Assembly (NCBI GenBank): GCA_001899635.1
Contig: MKVQ01000043.1
Location: 305,869-369,868, forward strand
Direction of reading: 5' to 3'
Length of the DNA: 64,000 nucleotides
Source: Myxococcales bacterium 68-20
GTDB taxonomy: Bacteria; Myxococcota_A; Polyangia; Polyangiales; Polyangiaceae
In this document: positions 52,565-62,640 of the stretch, one piece after another
Layout: every line of letters begins with the position of its first letter
Position numbering within the stretch: the first letter of the stretch is position 1
The notes under the pieces: model-generated
What the model was told of the DNA's origin: nothing
The model's input: only the letters and a program-made list of their open reading frames with translations
Database searches by the model: none
Program-made: the position numbers and the translations under genes

Positions 52565-55500
52565 ATGGGCCTCGACACAATTCATGCATCGTCCGACGCA
52601 TCGTCCCGCGCGAGCTCCGAGACAGCACGTCCGAACCGAACGCTCACGGTTCGGTCGAACAGCACATTGATGCAAGATCTCCTGTCCACCGAGCAGTTCT
52701 CGGTGAACCTCGAGAGCTTTTCGCCCGTCGCGCTTTTTGCCAATCCGTACAAGAAGGGTCAAGTAGAGATGCTCGTGATCGATGCCAACCGGCATCTCAC
52801 GCACGTCGCACGTGGGCCGGAGGGCTGGACCCAAGCGCGCATTCTCGATCAAGTGCCCGAGCTCACCACCGTCAAGGAGGTGGTGACCGTCATGAACATC
52901 GACGGCACCGTGTTCGCGTTCTACGTGAAAGAGAACGGCGACGTCGATCAGGCCCGCCTCTGCGACGGCTACTGGGCGCAGATGACCACGCTCGGAACCG
53001 CGAAGCAGCTCAAGGTCGTCTATGTGTCGGACGGTCCCGAGCGGCTCCCGATCGTCTATGGGATCGATTCACGCAATTCGAAGCAAATCGTCACCTATGA
53101 ATGGGCGCGCCCCGTCGGCATCTACCTTCCCGCTACGGCCAAGCTCGTCGACACTTCACTGGACCTGAACGGGGGTGACGTAACCCTTTATCCCGTCGCG
53201 AAGGACACCTCCGGGTACCCCTCTCACCACTACCGGATGTTCTTCACGAAGCCGGGAAGTCCGCCTCGCTACTTCGAGGTCAGCCCGCCGCCGAGCCCAG
53301 ACCCCAATTCGCTCGGCGCCATTCGCTCGCTCGGCGTGATGAGCGGTAGTGGTCCGACGCGCGTGCTCTCGGGATGCGCCTACGATCGGCTGATGATCGG
53401 CCTGAACGATCACAATCAACTGTGCGTTCGTGGCTCGAAGGGAGACGGCAAAAACTTCACCGAATACGGAGGTGAGGTCGTCGGCATCGAGTTCGTCCAG
53501 GCAAAAGTGGCCATCGACGCGAGCACGCTGATGCACGTCTACGGCATCGGCTCCGACGGAGTCGTGTCGGTCTTGCACCAAACCGGTTGGGACACGCCCT
53601 ATGGCGGCGACGACGCGTACACCGTCATCCCGAAGTGGCTCACGGCAACGATCGAAGGCGGCGGCGCTACCAACTGCGCGATCCCGTTCGACCGCAACGC
53701 GGCGGCGTTGTTCGTCGACGGATACCCGGACAGCTGCCCCACCGTCCTGGTGTTCCACAAGAACGGAGAACCGCCGCTGCTGGCGGAACAGGATCCCGTA
53801 TCGGGCAAGTGGTCGAGTGAAACGGTTCGTCTGAAGTCGTCGCACGACCCCGTCGCGGTAAACGCATACCGAACCCAAGCCGAGCTCGTCGACGACACGG
53901 GCATTCCAATATCCAACTACAAACTTTCGGTCTCGGCCGATTCGACCGTGCAGGTCAAGGTCGGGGGGAAGCTCGCCATCATCGGTCCCGACTCTTCGGT
54001 CGACCTCGAGACCGACGTGTTCGGCCGATTGACGCTCTCCGCCGTCGCAAACGGATTGACCTCGCCCAACCTGATCTTCAACGGTGCGGAGCTCGCGAAC
54101 GGGACCATCATCAAACCCGACGCAGCCATCCAGAACTACCTTGGCGGGGCCGGCGAGCTCCCCTTCAAGAAGAAGCTCACGGGCACCGTGCTGAAGGAAG
54201 CAGACGTCGGCGGAAAGCCGCTCGTCGATCCCAACATCTGGAAGGGGCATGACACGTTGGCCGACGACGTCGTCGGCTCGCTTCGCAAGGTCTTCGTCGC
54301 CGGCGGTGCCAAGCCACCTCAGGTCGCTGGGGTGACGGACGAACCGCCCTGCGCAGGCTTCGTGCTCCAGCGCATCGACGACACGCGCCCGATCTACCGC
54401 GAGTTCTCCACCGTCCAAGAGCTGCACGCCGAACGCACGCTCCACACGCGGCACGCGGCCTACGGAGGACTCCTCGACGCGGCCAGCGCGGGTGCGTCGC
54501 TCGACGATCTCTGGGAGGGCGTGAAACGCGCGGGAGCCAAGCTCAAGTCTGCGGTCGTCGACCTCGTCAACGGGGCGGTTCACCTCGTCGTCCGAATCGG
54601 AAACAAGCTCGTCGAGGTCGCCGCGTTCGTCATCAAGACGCTCAAGGACGCGGCCAACGTGGCGATGGCCATGTTCAACACCCTCGAAGTCGAGATCGAG
54701 CGCGTGGTCGACTGGCTGAGCGCGCTCTTCGATTTCAAGGACATCTGGGATACGAGCACCGCGCTGAGCAAGGGCCTCGCGCGACTCCCGACCTTCCTAC
54801 TCAATGCGATGAAGGAGCGTCACATCTCCGCAGACGCCGTCCGAAGCGCACTCGCTAGCCATCAAACGGAGATCGAGGCGAAGCTCGACGCCTTCGCACG
54901 GCAATGTGCCGGAGAGCGACTGCAAGACTTGCCGGGGTGGAATCCAAATTCACCGCCCACCGGAAAGACAGAGCATCGGCTGAAGGATTCCCCGGCACGT
55001 ATCCCTACGCGAAGCGACCTAGACAATGCGCAGAGCAACTGGCTGATGGATCTCCTTCTCCCGCACATGGGATCGCTCACGCAAGCCCCCAGTGTCCCCA
55101 ACCTGGGCACGATCTGGACGAAGCTCCAGAAGGCGGTCGACGATAGTCACATTGGCCCCAAGCTGGACAAGCTGCGAAGTAACTTCCTCGAGCTCTTCGA
55201 CCCGCAACGCGCGGACTCGCTCGGGTCCGTAGCGATCGACGCATTCGTATCGTTGATCAAGGTCATCCTCGCAGGCACGTTCGCGCTCCTGAACGCCATC
55301 GCCGAGCTGTTGATCGAGGCGGTTACCGGTGCGCTCGGCGAGCTCGGCAAGCTCTTCGAAACGCCAATCACGTTCGAGCCCATCGTCAAGCTCGCCAACT
55401 GGGTCTTCTCCAAGGCGTATCCCGGACAGTCGCCGCCGCCCGTGACAACGGGACGCCTCTTCATGCTATTCGCCGCATTTCCCATTACGGTTGGATGGAA

Positions 55501-56143
55501 GCTCGTCCACGGTGTCCACAGCACGCCGTTTCCGAACGGGGAGTTTCCGACGACGGGCAGCGGCGTCGCGGGAATCAACGACACGTCGCTGTTCATTTGG
55601 GTCTGCTCGGGCGCCCAAGTCACCTACGGACTCTTCGACTGCATCAACGACGCCTACGAATTCACGTGGATGGCCGCCGGCGCCGTCGCCCTCGAGTGGC
55701 TGATGGTTCTGCTCACGTTCCCCAACAACAACAATACGCCGTTCATCTTCCCCGAAGCCGGCGATCCGACGGGCAACGCGAGGGCCTTCAACTGGTTCGT
55801 ACCGGTGTTCATCGCAGCGTTCGATACGTTGTCCGTTTGCTCGCCGCGCGACCCAACGCAGCCAAAGAAGCTGATGCGTCGGGACAGCGATGCGGGCAAG
55901 ATACTCAACTCGGTGTTGGGCGCCGCGAACATCGCCACGGGCGCGTGGGAGAGTTCCGTGACGGGAGCCACCGGTGCCCCCGTTGCGGTCAACATCCTCA
56001 CGCCGATGTCGGCGTTCGCTCAGTTTCTCAGGGTGCCAAAACACCCCTCGTGGCTCGTTGCCGTCAAAATGTTCGTCAACATCGTCGGCGACCTCGGTGG
56101 CGCCACCGCGAGAATCTCTGTTGCAAGTGCCATGACCGCGTAG
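52565..56143 (+). CDS. Large orphan protein: propeller-like N-terminus, hydrophobic C-terminus
   Basis: This 1192-residue protein belongs to no family I can name. Residues 35-430 look like a beta-propeller, with recurring strands such as EMLVIDANRHLTHVA and LMIGLNDHNQLCVRG. Residues 434-510 look Ig-like (AELVDDTGIPISNYKLSVSA, GRLTLSAVANGLTSP). Residues 660-760 form long amphipathic helices (AVVDLVNGAVHLVVRIG). Several hydrophobic stretches between 893 and 1190 suggest membrane insertion. There is no signal peptide. ATG 52565 has GAGAGGGA upstream. Its A/T-ending codons are more frequent than in neighbouring genes, a sign of transfer. A toxin or secreted effector is possible; this is inference. 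Confidence 0.8.
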   Translation: MGLDTIHASSDASSRASSETARPNRTLTVRSNSTLMQDLLSTEQFSVNLESFSPVALFANPYKKGQVEMLVIDANRHLTHVARGPEGWTQARILDQVPELTTVKEVVTVMNIDGTVFAFYVKENGDVDQARLCDGYWAQMTTLGTAKQLKVVYVSDGPERLPIVYGIDSRNSKQIVTYEWARPVGIYLPATAKLVDTSLDLNGGDVTLYPVAKDTSGYPSHHYRMFFTKPGSPPRYFEVSPPPSPDPNSLGAIRSLGVMSGSGPTRVLSGCAYDRLMIGLNDHNQLCVRGSKGDGKNFTEYGGEVVGIEFVQAKVAIDASTLMHVYGIGSDGVVSVLHQTGWDTPYGGDDAYTVIPKWLTATIEGGGATNCAIPFDRNAAALFVDGYPDSCPTVLVFHKNGEPPLLAEQDPVSGKWSSETVRLKSSHDPVAVNAYRTQAELVDDTGIPISNYKLSVSADSTVQVKVGGKLAIIGPDSSVDLETDVFGRLTLSAVANGLTSPNLIFNGAELANGTIIKPDAAIQNYLGGAGELPFKKKLTGTVLKEADVGGKPLVDPNIWKGHDTLADDVVGSLRKVFVAGGAKPPQVAGVTDEPPCAGFVLQRIDDTRPIYREFSTVQELHAERTLHTRHAAYGGLLDAASAGASLDDLWEGVKRAGAKLKSAVVDLVNGAVHLVVRIGNKLVEVAAFVIKTLKDAANVAMAMFNTLEVEIERVVDWLSALFDFKDIWDTSTALSKGLARLPTFLLNAMKERHISADAVRSALASHQTEIEAKLDAFARQCAGERLQDLPGWNPNSPPTGKTEHRLKDSPARIPTRSDLDNAQSNWLMDLLLPHMGSLTQAPSVPNLGTIWTKLQKAVDDSHIGPKLDKLRSNFLELFDPQRADSLGSVAIDAFVSLIKVILAGTFALLNAIAELLIEAVTGALGELGKLFETPITFEPIVKLANWVFSKAYPGQSPPPVTTGRLFMLFAAFPITVGWKLVHGVHSTPFPNGEFPTTGSGVAGINDTSLFIWVCSGAQVTYGLFDCINDAYEFTWMAAGAVALEWLMVLLTFPNNNNTPFIFPEAGDPTGNARAFNWFVPVFIAAFDTLSVCSPRDPTQPKKLMRRDSDAGKILNSVLGAANIATGAWESSVTGATGAPVAVNILTPMSAFAQFLRVPKHPSWLVAVKMFVNIVGDLGGATARISVASAMTA

Positions 56144-56310
56144 GCACGGGGTGACGGAGCACGACGAGGTCGCCTGCGATGGCGGCCTCGTCGGAGCGCC
56201 GGCCCGCCGATCGACTCGGCCAGTAGCGCGCGGCGTCGGGCCTCGCACTGCGCGAGGTAGCGTCGGCGCTCCCCCTCGACGCTCGGTGACCGGCGGCGCC
56301 CAAATGCGAA

Positions 56311-56341
56311 ACGCGCGTCTCGAGGTGATCGAGACGCGCGT
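56311..56341 (-). terminator. Perfect 13-bp hairpin downstream of pilQ
   Basis: ACGCGCGTCTCGA, loop GGTGA, TCGAGACGCGCGT. The stem ends 21 bases after the pilQ stop and is followed on the minus strand by TTCGCATTTG. It also lies between two convergent genes and may serve both. Confidence 0.8.
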
Positions 56342-56361
56342 GCGGGGCTGTCGAGAGTGGC

Positions 56362-58659
56362 TCAGCGACCGAGAGCTTCGGCGCGGTTGACGATGCGTGG
56401 CGTGATGAAGATCACGAGCTCGTTGCGCGTGTCGCTCGCGCGGCGGCGCTGGAACAGGACACCGAGGATCGGGATGTCTCCGAAGAACGGGACCTGGTCC
56501 AGGTTGCGGCCGGTGTTTCGCGTGAAGATGCCGCCGATGACCGCCGTATGACCGTCCATCACGAGGAGGTCGGTCTCCGCCTCACGCTTGAGGATCGTCG
56601 GATCGCCTCGGGGGGAGGTCTGATTGAAGTCGGGCTCGTCTCGGTTGATCTTGACGTGCATCGAGACCGAGCCGTCCGCGGTGACGTGCGGGCGGACCAG
56701 GAGCTGCAGCTTCGCCTCCTGGAAGGTCGTCTGGACGCCCTGCGCGCTGATCTGCGCGAACGGGATGAGCGTGCCCTGGCTGATGCGCGCATCGCGGTTG
56801 TCGAGCGTCAGGATGCGCGGGCTCGACACGATGCGGAGGAGACCGCTCGCCTCGGCCGCCGAGAGGCGGAGGCCGATGTTGAGGTTGTTGTCGATCGACC
56901 CGAGCGAGAAGCCGAGCGCACCGCCCTGCCCCGTACCGGTGGCGGCGGGGAGGTTGACCGCGAAGTTCGGCTGCGGGACGTTGCCCTGGAACGGAGACAG
57001 ACCGCGCGAGTTGGTCTGCTGGTCGTAGTTACCGCCCGAGGAGGTGATGCGAGACGGGAACGCGATGCCCGTCGGGTTGCCGGTCGCGGAGGAGAACGTC
57101 ACGTCGCCGCCCCACTGGATACCGACGTCGCGGAGGTAGCGGCTCGTCGCCTCGACGATGCGTGCCTCGACGAGCACCTGGGGCGTCTGGGTATCGAGAG
57201 AGCGAACGAGCTCCTCGATGTTGTTGAGGTTGCCCGAGATGTCGCGCGCGATGAGGACGTTGGTGCGCTCGTCGACGGCGATCGAGCCGCGCGGAGAGAG
57301 CAGGTCCTTCGCGCGCGCCTGGAGCTCCTCGGCCTGCGCATAGCTGACCGGGATGAGGCGGGTCTCGAGCGGCGTCAGCTCGTATTCCTGCTTCGCCGCG
57401 GCGAGGCGGAGCTCACGCTCCTTCTGGAGCGTGGCCAGCGGAGCGACGCGGATCAGGTTGCCGGAGCGCACCATGCCGAGGCCCTTGGCCTGCAGCACGA
57501 CGTCGAGCGCCTGGTCCCAGGGGACGTTCCGCATGCGGATCGTCACGTTGCCGGACACGTCGTCCGCCGTGACGATGTTCACCCGTCCGACGTCCGCGAG
57601 CAGACGAAGGATGTTGTGGATGTCGGCGTCCTTGAGATCGAGATCGATCCGACGGCCGCTGTAACCGCGCGCCTGCGCGTTGAGCGTCGCGGTGAAGCCT
57701 GCGGCCTCGCTCCCGGTCGCCACCTCGATCTTCGGGTCGTCGCCGAGGATGGACGTCTCGACCTTCGGGCCGCCGCCACCGTCGTTCTCGCGCGCGACCG
57801 TGACCGACTTGCGGACGTTCGGCTTCGGAGCGTTCTTGGCGAGCGCACCGTCGAACGACCAGACGATGTCCTTGCCGTCGACCGAGACGGTCCCCTGGCT
57901 GGGGCTCTCCGCGCCCTTGTCGATCTCGACGAACGTGGTCTCGCTCTTCTCGTCGAAGAACGTGCTCACGCTCTTCACGACGCCCTTGCCCTGCGAGACG
58001 TCGAGGGTCTTGGCGAGCGGCTTCGCGAGCGTCGTCTTCTTCAGCTCGAGCCGGACTCGGCCGGAGGGGCTCGTCGAGAGCGAGTACGCCGGCATCTCGG
58101 TCGTGGAGATGACGATCCGGTCGCAGCCCGACGTGCACGGAGCCTTCGCGCGCTCGTAGCGCACGTCGACGAGCTCGGAGCCGGCGCCCTGAGCCTCGAC
58201 GTCCTTCGCCGTGCTGGCGGCGGGCGCCGTCGTGGCGGCGGGGGTGAGCGTCACCTTCAGCGACGTCCCCTCGGCGCGCACGCGATACGCCGCGTGCTTG
58301 TTGAGGTTGATGCTCAGACGCGTCATCCGACCGGCATCGGTCTTGAACGCCTGGGTCATCACCCCACCGACGACTCCGACCGCGTTCGTGATGGCTTCCT
58401 TCACGCCGACGACGTCCGAGTTCGAGATGTCGACGACGAGACGCTTCCCGCCGTTCTCGATGCGCACGTTGAACGTCGGCGCGCTCGTCCCGACGACTTC
58501 GATCTCCGCTGCGCCGCTCTCTACATCGGTCGTACGGACCTTGACGTCCCGCACGTGGTTCGGCTCCGCGTCGGCCCACGCGAACGTGGCCGCGAGCAGG
58601 ATCGCCTGCGCCCCGATGAGCTGCAGCACTCGCTTGTGAATCGAGCCCCTCTTCCGCAT
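56362..58659 (-). CDS. pilQ: Type IV pilus secretin PilQ
   Basis: This 765-residue protein forms the outer-membrane ring through which the type IV pilus passes, as needed for social motility in myxobacteria. It has a signal peptide and AMIN-type domains (TFNVRIENGGKRLVVDISN; APCTSGCDRIVISTTE). The secretin N0 domain (IDLDLKDADIHNILRLLADV, NVPWDQALDVVL) and an N1 domain (VDERTNVLIARD) follow. The C-terminal secretin has RILTLDNRDARISQGTLIP and GGIFTRNTGRNLDQVPFFGD. ATG 58659 was chosen. The usual pilMNOP genes are not upstream; a DUF4132 gene is there instead. Confidence 0.96.
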   Translation of the reverse strand: MRKRGSIHKRVLQLIGAQAILLAATFAWADAEPNHVRDVKVRTTDVESGAAEIEVVGTSAPTFNVRIENGGKRLVVDISNSDVVGVKEAITNAVGVVGGVMTQAFKTDAGRMTRLSINLNKHAAYRVRAEGTSLKVTLTPAATTAPAASTAKDVEAQGAGSELVDVRYERAKAPCTSGCDRIVISTTEMPAYSLSTSPSGRVRLELKKTTLAKPLAKTLDVSQGKGVVKSVSTFFDEKSETTFVEIDKGAESPSQGTVSVDGKDIVWSFDGALAKNAPKPNVRKSVTVARENDGGGGPKVETSILGDDPKIEVATGSEAAGFTATLNAQARGYSGRRIDLDLKDADIHNILRLLADVGRVNIVTADDVSGNVTIRMRNVPWDQALDVVLQAKGLGMVRSGNLIRVAPLATLQKERELRLAAAKQEYELTPLETRLIPVSYAQAEELQARAKDLLSPRGSIAVDERTNVLIARDISGNLNNIEELVRSLDTQTPQVLVEARIVEATSRYLRDVGIQWGGDVTFSSATGNPTGIAFPSRITSSGGNYDQQTNSRGLSPFQGNVPQPNFAVNLPAATGTGQGGALGFSLGSIDNNLNIGLRLSAAEASGLLRIVSSPRILTLDNRDARISQGTLIPFAQISAQGVQTTFQEAKLQLLVRPHVTADGSVSMHVKINRDEPDFNQTSPRGDPTILKREAETDLLVMDGHTAVIGGIFTRNTGRNLDQVPFFGDIPILGVLFQRRRASDTRNELVIFITPRIVNRAEALGR

Positions 58660-58805
58660 GGCTCTTTGGCTCCCTCGGATGGTCGGCCGGTCGACACTCG
58701 CCGACACGACTCCGCAGAACCAAAGGTAGAACGCGCGGATCGGAAGAGGCCAATTTGTGGCAGATCACTTATCGAAGTGACCCGCGGGCCCGGACGCCTG
58801 CGGCC

Positions 58806-61800
58806 TCAGAGGGCGCGGACGGCCTCGACGTCCCGGACGATCTCGGAGAACCCCACCACCTCGACCGCCCCCAGCGAGACGGGCGCGCCATCGGGGCCCT
58901 CGACGACCAGAGGGCTCGTGACGGCATCCGGAGCGTCGGGGAGCGACTCCATCGAGATGCCCGGCACGATCGCCCAGCGCGCCGTCAGGTCCTCTCCGTG
59001 CCGCCCCCGGACGGGGCGTAGGAACGCCGAGACGAAGCCCGCATCGTCCCGCCGCCAGCCACGCGCCTCCATCGTGCCGAGGAGCTTCCGCGCGGGCACG
59101 GCGATCGCGCCGGTGCGGTCGATCCGGTCGGCCTCCTCCTCGGCGGGCGTCGGGGCGTGGACCGCACGGCCGAGCTGCTCGAAGGGCTGAACGATCTCGT
59201 AGTCGCCGAAGAGCGCCGACCAGCGCCCGGCGAGGCCCGGCGTCCGCGCCGGATGCGCCAGGCGGACCCCGGCCTCCTCCGACAGCTCGAGGCGGCGGTC
59301 GCTCGCGTCGGCGGGCGTTCCGTCCTCGGCGATGCGAAACGTCTGCGCCTCACCTTCCGCCGGAACGACCTCCCAGATCAACGCCGCTGCGATGTGCCGG
59401 AGAAGCGGGTGCGCGACGATGCGCGCCTCGAAATCGGGGACCGGCCACGTGCGCCCCTCGATCATCGCGCGCTCGAGGCGGCGCATCTGGCGCTGCCCGA
59501 TCGCCGCGAGGTCCTGCTTCAGCTGCTCGAAGCGCTCGCGAGCCTGCTTCACCTTCGCGGCGTCGTCCGTCTTCACGGGTCGCGGTAGCGTCTTCGCCGG
59601 CGATCCGAGCCCCGCGTTCGTCTTCTCCCTCACGACGGGGCCGAGCGAAACATCGCAGCCGACAACGAGCTCGCGCGTCCCGTAGGAGACCGTGATCGTC
59701 CCGTCCGGTCCGAGGCCGCCGTCGGGCACCGTGCGGTCGCCGAGCTCCGCCTCCGTCAGGCCACGAGCGGCGGCCGCGTCGCGAATCAGGCTCGCGGCGG
59801 TCTCCTTCAGCGCAGCGAACCGCGTCGTCTCGGCGATGTGCGCCAGGTGAACGAGGGCGATGTCCGAGCCGTCGGCCGCCAGCGCCGCGCACGCACGCTC
59901 GGCCTTCGCCATGTTCTTGCGCGCCCACTCGCGCGCCAGCTCGGCGACGCGGCGGATGCCTCGTTCGGACCGAAAATGAACGGCGGCGTGGAGCATCCAC
60001 TCGTGGCGCCCGGGCGCGTCGCCGATCACCCACTGCTCCACGAGCTCGATCGCGAGCTCGCCGAGCGATGCCTCGTCACAGGCCTCACGAACCAGCTCGA
60101 TGCCGGGATACGGCTCGTCGACCGCGCTGATCTGCAACATCTCGACGAGCAGGCTGATGGCATCCTCGTCGAGGCTCTTCCCCGAGCGCAGGCTCACCCG
60201 AGGGAGCTCGCCGAGCCGGAGGAAGTCCGGGCGCTTCGGCACCGTCACGTCGACCGCGAGCGGATCGCGCGCGAGGAGCGCCTCGATCGCGCGTGCGGCC
60301 TCCTCACCGTACTTCGACGCCGTCGTGCGAACGACGGCGTCCTTCCCGTGGCGGGCGATCAGCAGGAGCGCGGCCTCGGCGTGCGCACGCGCCTCCTTCT
60401 TGTCCGAGAGCGCGTCCGGGATCAGCCCGAAGGCAGCGACCTCGGCATGCTCGACGAGCCACGCAGCGGCCACGCGACGCCATCGTTTTCGCGTGGCGAC
60501 GCGCGCGAGCATCGGCGCGCTCCGTGGAGAGACGAGGCTCATCACCGCGTCGAGGTACTCCTCGTGCCCGTCGTACGCGAGCCAGCGGATCCATTCCCGC
60601 GCGAGGAAGCCGGGGATGGTGGCAAGCCCGTGCTTCTCCACCCACGCGAGCGGTCCCGCAGCGAGGTACGCCTTCGGCTTCTCGTTCCAGGACCAGAGGC
60701 CCTCTTCGTCCGGGATCCGGTGATACTCCCAGGCACCGCCTGCCCCTTTCGCGTGCTCGTAGTCGGCGTAGACGAAGTCGCCCTCGCTGGCCGTCGCCTT
60801 CCACGCCGCGAACGCCTCCGAGGACATGTCGCGGACGGGACGGCTCCTCTCGATGGAAGACGGCTGCCGGACGAGCGCGACCCGCTCGAGCTCGAGACCG
60901 AGCAACGACAGCCCCGCGACGATCGTCTCCTTCCCTCCACGTTTCGACGCGCGCCACGGAGCATCACGCAACACGGGCGGAAGGTCGCCCGGCTCGGCGG
61001 TCGCTTCGGCAGCCGCAGGTCGCGGCTTGCCGAGGACGCGCGCCGCCGTCGCCTCGAGCTTTCCCTTCCCTTTCGCCTGCGCCTGGAGCGCACTGCCGAG
61101 CTCCGGGCGTTCGCGAAAGAACGCGAGCACCATCGGCGCGAGCACCGCGTGGTTGGCGTAAGCCGCGAGGGTCGCCGCGGCCGCCTTCGTCCCGATGCAC
61201 GCGAGCGCCTGCGCGACATCGCGCGGCGGCGTCTTGAGCAGCGGGCCGTGCTTCGGCTTCACGAGCAGCTTCGGGAGGTGCTCCCCGAAGAGCGCGACGG
61301 CCTCGGCCGGAGGCAGCGCGCACACGAGATCGAGCGCGTACGTCGCGAGATGGAAGGGGCCTTTCGCGGCGACCCATCGCTGGACGAGCGAGGCGTCCGA
61401 CACGGCAGTGAGGACGAAGTGGTAGGCCTCCGGCTTCGCCTCCGACTCCAGCGCGCTCTCGAGATCCGCGTTGCCCCACGGCTCCTCGGGGAACACGTAC
61501 GCGATGGACGAGCGGAGCATGAGGTCAGCGTCCTTCCGCAGCGCCTCGGCGTGCCGCCTCGCCTCGACGTACTCCGCATCGGGCGCAGCGCAGATGAGAT
61601 GGCGCAGCGGACGGCACGGCTCCCCCCACGTCCTCCCCTGCGCCGACGCCGGCACGACGAGCACGCTCGTCGTGTACCCATCGAGCGTCGCCGTCTGGAG
61701 ACGCGTCGCACGAACGACCGCCTCGACCGCATCGGGCAGCCCGCGCGCGGCGGCGATGACGGGCGCGAGGCTCGCCTCGTGCGACATGTGCCAGACCATC

Positions 61801-62099
61801 CGCTCCGCGACCGAGAGCGCCTCGATGCTTGCCGCCTTCACGCTCGCTGCATCGAGCTTCGAGAGGAGCTCGTACGCCTCGCGCCGCGCCGACGCGAGCG
61901 TCTCCTCGTTCTTCGACTCGAGCCCCGCCTCGAAGAGCTGCGCGTTCGTCTTCGGCATGTAGGAGTGCGGCTTGCTCGCAAAGGTCTTCGCGACCCACTT
62001 CTCGACCTGAGCCGCCGTCTTCGGCCGCGCAGAGCCCGCAATGGAACGCCGCGGCCTCAGGTTCTTACGAAGAGCTTCGGGGATCGAAACGCCGCTCAT
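58806..62099 (-). CDS. DUF4132 domain protein (MolR/YehI-like)
   Basis: This 1097-residue cytoplasmic protein is mostly helical. The first 800 residues are repeat-like helices, and the DUF4132 core lies near the C-terminus. The hallmark is RRLERAMIEGRTWPVPDF followed by HPLLRHIAAALIWEV. WGR- or MolR-type relatives exist in enteric bacteria and actinobacteria, but the function is not known. It has no signal peptide and no catalytic motif. It ends 146 bases before pilQ on the same strand, so cotranscription is possible. Its length is usual for the family. Confidence 0.88.
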   Translation of the reverse strand: MSGVSIPEALRKNLRPRRSIAGSARPKTAAQVEKWVAKTFASKPHSYMPKTNAQLFEAGLESKNEETLASARREAYELLSKLDAASVKAASIEALSVAERMVWHMSHEASLAPVIAAARGLPDAVEAVVRATRLQTATLDGYTTSVLVVPASAQGRTWGEPCRPLRHLICAAPDAEYVEARRHAEALRKDADLMLRSSIAYVFPEEPWGNADLESALESEAKPEAYHFVLTAVSDASLVQRWVAAKGPFHLATYALDLVCALPPAEAVALFGEHLPKLLVKPKHGPLLKTPPRDVAQALACIGTKAAAATLAAYANHAVLAPMVLAFFRERPELGSALQAQAKGKGKLEATAARVLGKPRPAAAEATAEPGDLPPVLRDAPWRASKRGGKETIVAGLSLLGLELERVALVRQPSSIERSRPVRDMSSEAFAAWKATASEGDFVYADYEHAKGAGGAWEYHRIPDEEGLWSWNEKPKAYLAAGPLAWVEKHGLATIPGFLAREWIRWLAYDGHEEYLDAVMSLVSPRSAPMLARVATRKRWRRVAAAWLVEHAEVAAFGLIPDALSDKKEARAHAEAALLLIARHGKDAVVRTTASKYGEEAARAIEALLARDPLAVDVTVPKRPDFLRLGELPRVSLRSGKSLDEDAISLLVEMLQISAVDEPYPGIELVREACDEASLGELAIELVEQWVIGDAPGRHEWMLHAAVHFRSERGIRRVAELAREWARKNMAKAERACAALAADGSDIALVHLAHIAETTRFAALKETAASLIRDAAAARGLTEAELGDRTVPDGGLGPDGTITVSYGTRELVVGCDVSLGPVVREKTNAGLGSPAKTLPRPVKTDDAAKVKQARERFEQLKQDLAAIGQRQMRRLERAMIEGRTWPVPDFEARIVAHPLLRHIAAALIWEVVPAEGEAQTFRIAEDGTPADASDRRLELSEEAGVRLAHPARTPGLAGRWSALFGDYEIVQPFEQLGRAVHAPTPAEEEADRIDRTGAIAVPARKLLGTMEARGWRRDDAGFVSAFLRPVRGRHGEDLTARWAIVPGISMESLPDAPDAVTSPLVVEGPDGAPVSLGAVEVVGFSEIVRDVEAVRAL

Positions 62100-62640
62100 G
62101 CGACGACTCTACACGCGCATGCCCGCACGCGTCCGTCGTCCGAACGGAGATGATCTCACCGACGCGCTTCGGGTCAGAGCGGCGGCGAACGAACGTCGCT
62201 CGACTCGGCTCCTCGGAAGGAAATCGCGCCGGGCTCGATGTCGAGCTTGCTCGACCAGCGTTCGCCGAGCGACGTCATGACCGTGCGCCTTCACGGGCCC
62301 AGCACCGTCCCTTAACGACGGCGGCATCGACGTGCTCCGCTTCATCGCGCTCGAAGGGGTATCTCGCGAGCGCTCGGGACGGTCCTCGCTATCGGCATGC
62401 TTGGTGCTGGCCATCGCGACGACGCGAGTACTCCGAACGCCCGTACGGCATCGAGCAGCTGGCAACGGGCGACCGTGTAGTGATCGCGATCGTGGACCGG
62501 CACGACATGACGTCTCAGGCGGACGGATCGACGTCGAGAGCTCCGAGCTCCCACCGCACTTCGTCACGTTGCGACGGGTCGCAACAATCCGCTCCATGGT
62601 GACGCCGGAACCAAGGTCCCCCGCCATCGCCCGGGGTCGT
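62100..62640. other. 541-bp region without a supported gene
   Basis: Several open frames exist here on both strands, but all have Arg/Ser-rich, pattern-free translations with no start context. I see no RNA gene or promoter. It may be the remnant end of the decaying HNH region. Confidence 0.5.

Noticed and set aside
59838..62153. 771-codon open frame on the plus strand
   Set aside because: It is antisense to the DUF4132 gene, which has a family signature; the translation is Arg-rich noise.
62109..62627. 172-codon frame on the minus strand after the HNH remnants
   Set aside because: No homology pattern, no ribosome-binding site, and Arg/Ser-rich composition typical of noncoding frames.
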